Origin: a virus
Virus record (IMG/VR): IMGVR_UViG_3300037137_001027
Location: 1 to 64,000 of that record
Length of the DNA stretch: 64,000 bases
Strand: one strand, 5' to 3'
Part shown: piece after piece, positions 57,575 to 64,000 of the stretch
How positions within the stretch are numbered: position 1 is the first letter of the stretch
Layout: every line of letters starts with the position of its first letter
Notes under the pieces: model-generated
Databases searched by the model: none
Seen by the model: the letters and a program-made list of their open reading frames with translations, nothing else
Told to the model about the DNA's origin: nothing
Position numbers and translations under genes: made by a program

Positions 57575-58960
57575 ATGTCTTACCTGATGATTAGGAATCC
57601 TGGCGTTGCTGATCCCTCCGCTTTTACCCTGTTGGGCGTTTCGACTACCCGCTACTCTGGCACCGCTGGCACCATCGGCCAGTATGGTAGCGGTAGCAAG
57701 AATGCCCTGGCCAAGTTGCTGCGGGATAATCATAATCCCGTTATCGTTCCTGGCAATTTGAAGATGGAATTCTTCTCCCGTCCCCGTATCATCGGTGGAC
57801 AGGAATTCAATCAGGTTTGCGTTAAGTATTCGGGCAAGGATTTTGACGGCACTAGCCGCACCTCTACCGAAGACCTTGGCTTCACCCTGGAATGGGGCGT
57901 CCAAGATTGGACCAACATTGCAATGGCGTTTCGTGAATTTGTCGCTAATGCAATCGACGGTGCTACCGTGTCTGGTGGTACTTATAAGGATGTGGAATTC
58001 GAGGTGGTCGATAAGCCCCGCGCCAAGGCTGGCTATACCGCCGTCTTCCTGCCCCTTACTCCTGAAATTCAGGAATGCTGGAAGCAGTTGGGTACTCTTT
58101 TCCTTCATTTCTCTCAGCCGCATTTGCTCGGCTCTAAGATTCTCCCGAAACTCAGCACTGGTAAAAATGTCCTAATCTATAAGAAGGGCGTCCTCGTCTC
58201 CCGCGTCGAAGAGGAAAGCGTCTTTGATTACAACTTGGGCGATGAATTGAGCCTGGATGAATCCCGTAATGCGCAAGTTTGGGACGTGCGTTATGCTTGC
58301 TCCAAGGCAATCGGCACCGCTGAAGCTGGCGATTTGGCGAAGATTCTCAAGGCGCAAATTGAAAATCGCAAGGTTTTTGAGAGCAAGTTTGAAACCAGTT
58401 ACGTCCATAATGAATATGATAACAAGGACGTAAAGGATAAGCGAAAGGAAAAGTTCCAAGCTGCCTTCAAGACCGTCGCTGGCAATAATGCCGTCCTTGT
58501 TTCTGGCAAGAAAGCTGTGTCTGATTTCGTCCAGAAAAAGGGTTTTGAGCCTGTTAAGATCGAAGGTAATTGGTTCCAAACTCTTCAGCAGCTAGGCATT
58601 ACGACCGAAGATAATGTCTTGGATGGACTGGAAAAGGAAGGATTCGCTGAGTCCGAAGCGTCTCCCGATATGCTCAAAGCGCTCGATATGGTCTGGAATT
58701 TGCTCGAAACCTATGGTAAACTGAATGGGCGTGAAAAGCCGCCTGTCAAGGGTTTCAATCCCATTATGAGCGCCGAAGCACAGACGGGCGGTATGTACTA
58801 CAAGGGAACCGTATACATTCATACGGACCACGCCACGATGGGTTATATGCTGCTCAAGGTCATGCTGGAGGAAGTTAGCCACCATACGACTGGAGCTACG
58901 GATATGTCCCGCGACCTGCAAGACTACCTGTTCCGCCTGATTGTAGAAACCGCCTTCTAA
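57575..58960 (+). CDS. GHKL-type ATPase with apparently permuted motif order
   Basis: 461 residues from the ATG at 57575 (ggag upstream). A G2-like box IGQYGSGSKNALAKLL (residues 34-49) closely resembles GCLGLGSKSPLAY of the rIIA-like protein, but here it precedes the N box REFVANAID (120-128; Glu121, Asn125, Asp128). A degenerate G1-like IRNPGVAD lies at 6-13. In normal GHKL proteins the order is N, G1, G2. The C-terminal half has no known domain; it contains VSHHTTGATD near the end. Probably a second, permuted rIIA-related ATPase; function unknown. Confidence 0.55.
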   Translation: MSYLMIRNPGVADPSAFTLLGVSTTRYSGTAGTIGQYGSGSKNALAKLLRDNHNPVIVPGNLKMEFFSRPRIIGGQEFNQVCVKYSGKDFDGTSRTSTEDLGFTLEWGVQDWTNIAMAFREFVANAIDGATVSGGTYKDVEFEVVDKPRAKAGYTAVFLPLTPEIQECWKQLGTLFLHFSQPHLLGSKILPKLSTGKNVLIYKKGVLVSRVEEESVFDYNLGDELSLDESRNAQVWDVRYACSKAIGTAEAGDLAKILKAQIENRKVFESKFETSYVHNEYDNKDVKDKRKEKFQAAFKTVAGNNAVLVSGKKAVSDFVQKKGFEPVKIEGNWFQTLQQLGITTEDNVLDGLEKEGFAESEASPDMLKALDMVWNLLETYGKLNGREKPPVKGFNPIMSAEAQTGGMYYKGTVYIHTDHATMGYMLLKVMLEEVSHHTTGATDMSRDLQDYLFRLIVETAF

Positions 58961-58966
58961 TTGATA

Positions 58967-59027
58967 TGGCTTAGAGTTAGGTAGTCGCCCGCCGTTAGGA
59001 GGGGAGAAGACGCCTAACTCTAAGCCA
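58967..59027 (+). ncRNA. Long stem-loop between genes
   Basis: TGGCTTAGAGTTAGG (58967-58981) is perfectly complementary to CCTAACTCTAAGCCA (59013-59027), with a 31-base G-rich loop containing AGGAGGGGAG. No T-tract follows. May be a structured 3' end or a regulatory RNA. Confidence 0.5.
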
Positions 59028-59032
59028 CCATA

Positions 59033-59048
59033 ATTGGGGTTGTACTAA
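59033..59048 (+). promoter_or_regulatory. GTACTAA element copy 25
   Basis: ATTGGGGTTGTACTAA, then TTGCGGT and an ATG at 59056 (7-base spacing), followed by the Shine-Dalgarno-led ATG at 59068. Confidence 0.8.
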
Positions 59049-59067
59049 TTGCGGTATGGAGGTAACA

Positions 59068-59388
59068 ATGGAAATTTCTCGACTCCGCGATTCTCTGGTA
59101 GGCAAGCGTTACCGCATCTGCGGTGAACCCGAAAACAAAACCTGGACCGTCCGCGAAGGCAAAGAACCTTGGTGCGAAATCACCGTCAGCGAAGAAGTTT
59201 ATAGTGACAATAAGCCCACTGGCCGATTGCTCGTTACTTCTTTCGGCGGCGAACTCTGGCCTTCCGCATGGCCGTCAATGTTCGCCTGCCACCCCAATGC
59301 CATGACCTCTAATGGCACCATCGTTACTGAAAATGGACGCAAACTCTTGGAGAATGCAAATGAACCGTCGCAAGCTGGAACAACTTAG
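59068..59388 (+). CDS. Small hypothetical protein
   Basis: 106 residues from the ATG at 59068 (ggaggt); 59056 is in frame and would give four more residues. Beta-rich. No family. Confidence 0.6.
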   Translation: MEISRLRDSLVGKRYRICGEPENKTWTVREGKEPWCEITVSEEVYSDNKPTGRLLVTSFGGELWPSAWPSMFACHPNAMTSNGTIVTENGRKLLENANEPSQAGTT

Positions 59389-59509
59389 AATGCTGATGGA
59401 TTGGCAACTTCGTCAGTTGGGCTATGATCCAATTGAAATTACGCGACTCTGCATGAAAGCCGATGAACGGGATGAAAAGGCCACACTAGATGATTTGAGG
59501 AGAAACTAA
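59360..59509 (+). CDS. Small hypothetical protein, 49 residues
   Basis: ATG at 59360 (ggag upstream), 29-base overlap. Helical and charged (MNRRKLEQLRMLMDWQLRQL). No family. Confidence 0.55.
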   Translation: MNRRKLEQLRMLMDWQLRQLGYDPIEITRLCMKADERDEKATLDDLRRN

Positions 59510-59510
59510 A

Positions 59511-59723
59511 ATGATCCGTGAAGCAACCTATACCAGCGTGTTCGATGACTCCATTACCTGCACTTCCAAGTGCAAGTATGATACCGATACCAAAACGGTA
59601 ACAGACATTGAAGACGCCGATAACACCGAAGAAGCGGATGACGCTAATGGCCTGACCGATGAATATGTCACCATTGACGGACACCAGCTTCGGGAAGATG
59701 ATGGAATAACTTTCGAGTATTAA
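59511..59723 (+). CDS. Small acidic protein
   Basis: 70 residues, about one third Asp/Glu/Thr (TDIEDADNTEEADDANG). aggag upstream. Could be a nucleic-acid mimic; no evidence beyond composition. Confidence 0.6.
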   Translation: MIREATYTSVFDDSITCTSKCKYDTDTKTVTDIEDADNTEEADDANGLTDEYVTIDGHQLREDDGITFEY

Positions 59724-59733
59724 GAGGATCAAC

Positions 59734-59952
59734 GTGGTTGTCAAAGCAAAAGACCTGAAAGTAGGAATGAAAGTAGTTGTCGTTGAATTTGGAGAGAGAA
59801 AAGTCTACTCCCTGACCCATGTTCAAGAATTTCCTTCTCTTGCCAAAACCTTTGGTCCAGGCTTTATCGCTGTCGGCACCGCAGAATGGGACCAAGGCAT
59901 TCTAGGCTTAGGTTGCACTTTTGACCTGGATGAAGATATTGAAATTGAATAG
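59734..59952 (+). CDS. Small hypothetical protein (GTG start)
   Basis: 72 residues from the GTG at 59734 (agagga upstream). VKAKDLKVGMKVVVVEFGER suggests a small beta-barrel. No family. Confidence 0.6.
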   Translation: MVVKAKDLKVGMKVVVVEFGERKVYSLTHVQEFPSLAKTFGPGFIAVGTAEWDQGILGLGCTFDLDEDIEIE

Positions 59953-59987
59953 TAATTGAACTATAATAATGGGAAGGAGTCTTCAAA

Positions 59988-60305
59988 ATGTTCACTTTAC
60001 TACTCGTAGCGTTCCTTGCACCCGAACCCCTTCCCATGCCCACCCCTGTAGCGGCACCAGCATATTTTGAAATCACCGTTGAGGCCCGCACCCCTTACTC
60101 TCTATTTATAGACGGTAAGCCTATTGAGGCTAATGCCTGTTATAAGACTGAACCCATCACCGAAGTACATTGCGTAGAAATCGAAATTCGATATGTCTGC
60201 GGCGAAGAAGTGATTAAGAAGAAATTCTTTGTGGACCTTGAACCTGGATATAAACATCGCTTTTTAATTTCACTCTCTGCCCGACCTTCTTATGTCTGGT
60301 GTTAA
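59988..60305 (+). CDS. Secreted/periplasmic TIGR03000-like small protein
   Basis: 105 residues. N-terminal hydrophobic segment (FTLLLVAFLAPEPLP) like a signal peptide, then ITVEARTPYSLFIDGKPIEA ... VEIEIRYVCGEEVIKKKFFVDLEPG, resembling the TIGR03000 domain, which I know mainly from planctomycetes. Shine-Dalgarno aaggag. Possibly exported. Confidence 0.5.
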   Translation: MFTLLLVAFLAPEPLPMPTPVAAPAYFEITVEARTPYSLFIDGKPIEANACYKTEPITEVHCVEIEIRYVCGEEVIKKKFFVDLEPGYKHRFLISLSARPSYVWC

Positions 60306-60320
60306 TTGAGGTTGTACTAA
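60305..60320 (+). promoter_or_regulatory. GTACTAA element copy 26
   Basis: ATTGAGGTTGTACTAA overlapping the upstream TAA, then ACGAAGC and the ATG: 7-base spacing. Confidence 0.8.
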
Positions 60321-60327
60321 ACGAAGC

Positions 60328-60651
60328 ATGATGCACCATAAGAAGTTCCAAACCAAAAAGGACCAACAAAAAGACCATGCAAAACGGCGGTTTGCCGAAC
60401 GCCTGCGAATTAAGTTCTCCCAATACCTAAACGATCTGCTTCTAAACAAGATTTATACTCAACAGTGTAAACTGGTAGAGAGGCAGTCGCATCGCGTTAG
60501 CGTATTTGAAGTAACTTTTACGCCAAGACCCGTCGATATGCTAGATGGCGCTCCATCCGAAATCACTGTCCATCTTGTGTTTGATAAATTCAGGAAGACA
60601 ATCGTTACCGTTGCCCCACCTGGCGAACCTTTTGATTGTGAGGAAACCTAA
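60328..60651 (+). CDS. Small hypothetical protein (leaderless-type start)
   Basis: 107 residues; basic N-terminus (MMHHKKFQTKKDQQKDHAKR), beta-rich C-terminus. Start 7 bases after element copy 26, no Shine-Dalgarno. Confidence 0.6.
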   Translation: MMHHKKFQTKKDQQKDHAKRRFAERLRIKFSQYLNDLLLNKIYTQQCKLVERQSHRVSVFEVTFTPRPVDMLDGAPSEITVHLVFDKFRKTIVTVAPPGEPFDCEET

Positions 60652-60840
60652 ATGCAAGATCGCGTTGATACTTTGGAGAAAATCTCTGGCCTTGAAGTTC
60701 GCTGCCGCAAGGAAAAAGCTCAAAATGTATTTGAGTTTTATTCTAATAACAAGTGTGTGAAAGCCTGCTTTACTTACGATAAAGCTAAACTGTTCGCAGA
60801 AGGCATTTGCTTTGGAAAGGAAATCAATGTCCATTCATAA
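60652..60840 (+). CDS. Small hypothetical protein
   Basis: 62 residues, directly adjacent to the upstream stop; overlaps the RNA ligase gene by 14 bases. Alpha/beta. No family. Confidence 0.55.
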   Translation: MQDRVDTLEKISGLEVRCRKEKAQNVFEFYSNNKCVKACFTYDKAKLFAEGICFGKEINVHS

Positions 60841-61813
60841 AATCCCCGTCGTCCCCGTTGTCCTTGAAAAACACCCGAACGCTGATTCCCTGTCTCTTGT
60901 CAAGGTGAATAACTTCACCTACGTTGCCCGTACCGAAGATTGGGTTAATAATCCACTCGGCGTCTGGATTGAACCTGATTACATCGTCCCCGCTGACCGA
61001 CCTGAATTCGCTTGGCTTGAGAAATCCCATAAAGTTATTGAAAACAATGGGGTTAAAGGCTACCGAATTAAAGTCAAACGGCTCCGTGGCATTATGTCTA
61101 TGGGCCTCATGGTTCCCGCTCCAGAAGGCGCTAAATTGGGCGATGATTTGATGGAGCATTTTGGTATCGTTCGCTATGACCCGCCTGTGATGTCCACTGG
61201 CGGCGAAGCTACCAAACCGCCCCCTGGCATCCGCTATGTCTATGACGTGGAAAATGCCTATAACTTTGCCCACCTCTTCACCGATAATGAAGAAGTTGTC
61301 GCCACCGAGAAAATCCACGGTGCAAATGCACGCTTCTGCTACACCACCGAAATGCACGCTGGCTCCCGTACCGAATGGAAACGTAATGATCCTAATATCA
61401 TTTGGTGGAAAGCAGTCTCTAATCACCCCGAAGTTGAGGAATTCTGCAAGAATAATCCCAATATCACTGTCTATGGCGAAGTCTACGGCAATGTCGGCGG
61501 CTTCCAATATGGACTGAAAAATAAAATCAGTATCCTCGTCTTCGACCTGCTCCGCGATGGCAACTGGATCGACCATGATGAATCGCGGGAAATTGGTAAA
61601 AATCTTCCTTGGGTTCCCGTATTGTATCGTGGACCGTGGAACAAGGAAGTGCTGTTTGCTCTGGCTGAGGGAAAGTCCGAAGTGGCTAAGAAGAATGATG
61701 CTGACCAGATTCGGGAAGGCATCGTTATTAAGCCTATCAAGGAACGTGGCAACCTTGAGATTGGCCGCACCCAATTGAAAATTGTCTCTAATGCGTATCT
61801 GGAACGGGGATAA
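60827..61813 (+). CDS. Rnl5-family (DraRnl-like) RNA ligase
   Basis: 328 residues from the ATG at 60827 (ggaaagga upstream). Nucleotidyltransferase motif I EKIHGAN (Lys162 as nucleophile), motif III/IIIa YGEVYG, motif IV EGIVIKP, motif V LKIVS. The N-terminal 130 residues (HKIPVVPVVLEKHPNADSLS...VKRLRGIMSMGLM) match the extra N-terminal OB-type domain of the Deinococcus RnlA/DRB0094 group. It likely seals 3'-OH/5'-phosphate RNA nicks. A 382-codon antisense frame here is a shadow. Confidence 0.85.
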   Translation: MSIHKIPVVPVVLEKHPNADSLSLVKVNNFTYVARTEDWVNNPLGVWIEPDYIVPADRPEFAWLEKSHKVIENNGVKGYRIKVKRLRGIMSMGLMVPAPEGAKLGDDLMEHFGIVRYDPPVMSTGGEATKPPPGIRYVYDVENAYNFAHLFTDNEEVVATEKIHGANARFCYTTEMHAGSRTEWKRNDPNIIWWKAVSNHPEVEEFCKNNPNITVYGEVYGNVGGFQYGLKNKISILVFDLLRDGNWIDHDESREIGKNLPWVPVLYRGPWNKEVLFALAEGKSEVAKKNDADQIREGIVIKPIKERGNLEIGRTQLKIVSNAYLERG

Positions 61814-61817
61814 GGCA

Positions 61818-61833
61818 ATTGCGGTTGTACTAA
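61818..61833 (+). promoter_or_regulatory. GTACTAA element copy 27
   Basis: ATTGCGGTTGTACTAA, 4 bases after the RNA ligase gene ends; next ATG 19 bases downstream with aggagggg. Confidence 0.8.
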
Positions 61834-61852
61834 TGATGGCAGGAGGGGAAAA

Positions 61853-62056
61853 ATGGATTTTGAAAAACGTAAGCTGACTGATGCGGAATTGTCTGATACC
61901 TGGGAAGCTATCGAAATAATTTGTGGTCAAGTCTATAGGGAAGGACACCGCAACCTGGGCCAGTTTTCTCAAACACTAGACAGGCTCCGTGAACTTGAAA
62001 AGAAAATCAAGTGGCATGAAGTGGCCTGTACCATCGAAAAGGGAGAACAAAAGTGA
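61853..62056 (+). CDS. Small helical hypothetical protein
   Basis: 67 residues, helical and charged. Good Shine-Dalgarno. GTGA overlap with the next gene. No family. Confidence 0.6.
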   Translation: MDFEKRKLTDAELSDTWEAIEIICGQVYREGHRNLGQFSQTLDRLRELEKKIKWHEVACTIEKGEQK

Positions 62057-62238
62057 ACGCCACTCTTACCGCTTGCGACAAGGATTCGAGCGCTGGCTAT
62101 GTCGATACCCTTCGGTTTGAGAATAAGGAACAATTCCTTGAACGATATAATGAATTCAAGGAAAATGTCCCGTTTTCTCGCTGGTATGTCGAAGTCGAAA
62201 GCGAAAACGACGAAGTTGAATCTTGGCTGGAAGACTAA
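62053..62238 (+). CDS. Small hypothetical protein (GTG start)
   Basis: 61 residues; FENKEQFLERYNEFKENVPF and an acidic C-terminus. No family. Confidence 0.55.
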   Translation: MNATLTACDKDSSAGYVDTLRFENKEQFLERYNEFKENVPFSRWYVEVESENDEVESWLED

Positions 62239-62257
62239 TAATTATCCTTCTTATCTG

Positions 62258-62265
62258 CATAAATA
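62258..62265 (+). promoter_or_regulatory. T4-type late promoter-like octamer (CATAAATA)
   Basis: CATAAATACAA, followed by aaggagga and the ATG at 62281; suggests late expression of the holin-like gene. Confidence 0.45.
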
Positions 62266-62280
62266 CAATAAGGAGGATAT

Positions 62281-62469
62281 ATGAAACTTAAAATCGCACC
62301 TGATTCACAGGCCCACGTTTTTGAACTCGCAGTCCTAGCCGCCCTTGGCGCTGGATTGACAGTAATTGCTACTAACCTAGCAGGCTTGAACTTGGGCGCA
62401 TGGTCAGCAATTGTCTCGGCGGGCCTTACAATCGCAATGTCCCTAATCAAAAATATCGAAAATAGCTAA
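62281..62469 (+). CDS. Holin-like small membrane protein
   Basis: 62 residues with two hydrophobic segments (about 14-34 and 40-55) rich in Gly and Ala, and a polar C-terminus. Size, topology and a late-type promoter fit a class II holin or a small virion membrane protein; no endolysin is adjacent, so this is tentative. Confidence 0.45.
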   Translation: MKLKIAPDSQAHVFELAVLAALGAGLTVIATNLAGLNLGAWSAIVSAGLTIAMSLIKNIENS

Positions 62470-62490
62470 TGTAAGCTATAATCACCCCAT

Positions 62491-62515
62491 GAACAAGAGT
62501 ACACCACTCTTGTTC
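62491..62515 (+). terminator. Stem-loop, possible terminator
   Basis: GAACAAGAGT-ACACC-ACTCTTGTTC, a 10-base perfect stem between the holin-like and KH genes. Only a weak T-rich tail follows. Confidence 0.5.
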
Positions 62516-62535
62516 TGTCGTTTAAGGACGCAATA

Positions 62536-62838
62536 ATGCTTTCTAAACCCATTAGAGACGTGGCCGAAACCATTGGCCAATTCTATCTCCAAAAGAATAA
62601 CGGCGACTATGCCGCTACTGCCCAAGAAATCGCCAATCTCCGCATCGTTAAATTAGACCCAACAGGGGATTCAGTATCAATTACCACTGGTCGCCCTGGT
62701 ATCCTAATTGGCCGACGTGGAATAACCATAATTGCTCTATCCAAATTCATCCATGAAAAAATGCAGTTGAAAATCAAAATCATCGAAGATACCGATAATC
62801 TGCAAGATTGCCTGACACCACGAAGAGATGACTATTGA
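62536..62838 (+). CDS. KH-domain protein resembling ribosomal protein S3
   Basis: 100 residues. VSITTGRPGILIGRRGITIIALSKFIHEKM...KIKIIED matches the type II KH core of ribosomal protein uS3 (RPGIVIGKKG.EI..L). The GxxG loop is GRRG. Likely binds single-stranded RNA, perhaps on the 30S subunit. Its TGA lies in element copy 28. Confidence 0.65.
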   Translation: MLSKPIRDVAETIGQFYLQKNNGDYAATAQEIANLRIVKLDPTGDSVSITTGRPGILIGRRGITIIALSKFIHEKMQLKIKIIEDTDNLQDCLTPRRDDY

Positions 62839-62849
62839 GGTTGTACTAA
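62834..62849 (+). promoter_or_regulatory. GTACTAA element copy 28
   Basis: ATTGAGGTTGTACTAA; next ATG 24 bases downstream with aaaggagg. Confidence 0.8.
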
Positions 62850-62873
62850 TCAGAGCATAGAAAGGAGGACACC

Positions 62874-63563
62874 ATGAACATTAAGTTGTACCGTGTTGGC
62901 GGATTTGTTCGGGATGAACTCCTGGGCGTCCGCTCCAAAGACCTAGACTTCGCCGTTGAAGCTCCGTCCTACGAAGCTATGGTCGAATGGGTCCGAAGTC
63001 AAGGTGAGATTTATCTTGAATCTCCCCAATTCTGGACCGTTCGCGCCCACATCAAGGGCAAATTGCCAGCAGACTTCGTTCTCTGCCGTAAGGACGGCCA
63101 GTATTCTGACGGACGTAGACCCGATAGCGTTAGTGTCGGTACTCTATTCGATGATCTTTCGCGTCGAGACTTCACCATGAACGCTATCGCCGTGGACGAA
63201 ATCACTGGCGAATTTATCGACCCGTTCAACGGTAGAATTGATCTTGAAAACCGACTCATTCGTTGCGTCGGTAAGGCTTATGATCGTTTCTTCGAGGACT
63301 CTCTGCGTCTTCTTAGAGCTATCCGCTTCAAGATTGTTAAGGGTTTCAATTTGCACGAAGATGTTGTGGATTGTCTTCATAATGAAACGCTTGCGGAACG
63401 GCTTGCTAACGTGAGCGATGAACGCAAGCGGGAAGAATTGCACAAGTGTCTGGCAAATGATACTCCCGCCACGCTTGCTCTACTGGCCGAATTCGACCTT
63501 ATCACTAAGGCTGTTTTCGGCTCTAGGAAGCTGTGGCTCATGCCAACCATGCGTGATGCGTAA
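62874..63563 (+). CDS. CCA-adding enzyme/poly(A) polymerase-like nucleotidyltransferase (compact)
   Basis: 229 residues. Class II motif A GGFVRDELLG...DLDFAVE (the DxD carboxylates), motif B RRDFTMNAIA, motif C EDSLRLLRAIRF. The protein ends after the neck; the body and tail of cellular enzymes (about 400 residues) are missing, as in other compact phage forms. It may repair tRNA 3' ends or add nucleotides to RNA. A GC-rich hairpin follows. Confidence 0.8.
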   Translation: MNIKLYRVGGFVRDELLGVRSKDLDFAVEAPSYEAMVEWVRSQGEIYLESPQFWTVRAHIKGKLPADFVLCRKDGQYSDGRRPDSVSVGTLFDDLSRRDFTMNAIAVDEITGEFIDPFNGRIDLENRLIRCVGKAYDRFFEDSLRLLRAIRFKIVKGFNLHEDVVDCLHNETLAERLANVSDERKREELHKCLANDTPATLALLAEFDLITKAVFGSRKLWLMPTMRDA

Positions 63564-63568
63564 AAACA

Positions 63569-63593
63569 GGGCAGGGGACCGCAAACCCTGCCC
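63569..63593 (+). terminator. GC-rich stem-loop, probable terminator
   Basis: GGGCAGGG (63569-63576) pairs with CCCTGCCC (63586-63593); followed by CATTT. Confidence 0.55.
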
Positions 63594-63608
63594 CATTTAG
63601 GAGAACAA

Positions 63609-64000
63609 ATGAAAACCAATTTGATTGGCGTTGCTGTTAAGACCCATTTGACCAGCACAACCGATGAAACCGTTGCCACCATTCGCGGTATCTATCGCAA
63701 GAATGGTTATACAATGACCATCCTTGTCGATGGTAAGGGCAAACTTTACGACCATATCCCTGTCGAAAAACTTACCCTTATTATGGATGAACGCCAATGG
63801 AGCGTCGTCCTTTATTGGGGTATTAACGACAAGATTAAGGCTATTAAAGCCATTCGTTGTATTACTTCAATGGACCTGAAGGCCGCAAAGGAACACGTTG
63901 AAGCACATCCTAATTGCGTGCCAATCAAGGATAAATTGACCCACGAAGAAGCCCAAGAAATCAGGCGTCGTATTAGCCAAGATGAAAGAATGGAATGCGA
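63609..64000 (+). CDS. Ribosomal bL12 C-terminal-domain-like protein (3' end outside window)
   Basis: At least 130 residues, open at the right edge. After about 65 residues of unrelated N-terminal sequence comes DKIKAIKAIRCITSMDLKAA, then KEHVEAHPN...LTHEEAQEIRRRIS, closely following the bL12 CTD (K...IK.VR..T.L.LKEAK..VE..P....EEAE.....L). The bL12 CTD recruits translation GTPases to the ribosome. Aggag upstream at 63600. Confidence 0.7.
   Translation, partial: MKTNLIGVAVKTHLTSTTDETVATIRGIYRKNGYTMTILVDGKGKLYDHIPVEKLTLIMDERQWSVVLYWGINDKIKAIKAIRCITSMDLKAAKEHVEAHPNCVPIKDKLTHEEAQEIRRRISQDERMEC

Noticed and set aside
59945-59967. TTGAAT...TATAAT as another sigma70 promoter
   Set aside because: The spacer is only 11 bases, unlike the fixed 16 of the other six promoters.
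60824-61972. 382-codon minus-strand open frame opposite the RNA ligase gene
   Set aside because: Antisense shadow of a well-supported ligase; runs through the GTACTAA element and the next gene start.

Overview
The window looks like part of a large tailed-phage genome (a jumbo or near-jumbo myovirus related at some distance to the T4 group), not a bacterial chromosome. The evidence is dense, mostly overlapping small genes; a rIIA/rIIB-like pair; glycine-rich tail adhesin genes; T4-type late-promoter octamers (TATAAATA and variants); isolated opposite-strand genes whose N-termini resemble T4 capsid-targeting sequences; and a scattered set of RNA-repair and translation-related genes. There is no tRNA, rRNA, CRISPR array or transposon that I can support. 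Two small proteins (the products at 57232 and 59988) recall families I associate with Planctomycetes, a weak hint about the host.

Layout. Bases 1-315 hold the end of a plus-strand gene with a Clp N-domain-like repeat. Bases 325-9918 are a minus-strand block of virion/tail proteins: repeated glycine-rich domains, a recurring HQTHTT...TTKGIG(M/L)RRK module, a beta-propeller-like region and two paralogous EGFDSY proteins. From 9990 to the end almost everything is on the plus strand: about 130 small genes in overlapping runs, broken only by four minus-strand genes (29292, 35961, 46858 and a DNA methyltransferase at 52553).

Three regulatory signals are visible. (1) Six sigma70-like promoters with a strict 16-base spacer and a shared TYGTNG sequence before the -10. 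(2) A highly conserved 16-base element, consensus ATTGMGGTTGTACTAA, found 28 times, always on the plus strand and nearly always at a stop codon/start codon junction. In about seven copies an ATG without a Shine-Dalgarno sequence lies 7-8 bases downstream, suggesting a phage-specific promoter that makes leaderless mRNAs. (3) T4-like late-promoter octamers in front of isolated genes, including candidate internal virion proteins and a holin-like gene.

Functionally the early region carries: a sugar epimerase and glycosyltransferase-like pair; rIIB and rIIA; a ParB-like protein; a dihydroorotate-dehydrogenase-like enzyme; an HD-domain (p)ppGpp-hydrolase-like protein; a polynucleotide kinase-phosphatase; a sulfotransferase-like protein; a 2OG-Fe(II) oxygenase-like protein; a full-length glutamine-dependent NAD synthetase; an RMF-like protein; two SWIM zinc-finger proteins; a PcfJ-like protein; a cyclic-phosphate-processing receiver domain protein; a J-domain protein; an orphan beta-class DNA methyltransferase; a split SF2-like helicase operon; a GHKL ATPase with apparently permuted motif order; an Rnl5-type RNA ligase; a KH protein resembling ribosomal S3; a CCA-adding-enzyme-like nucleotidyltransferase; and, at the right edge, a protein with a ribosomal bL12 C-terminal domain. 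Together these suggest RNA/tRNA repair and ribosome takeover plus NAD+ and (p)ppGpp control, a plausible counter-defence programme. Four genes are visibly interrupted (two in-frame TGA codons, one frameshift, one split helicase).
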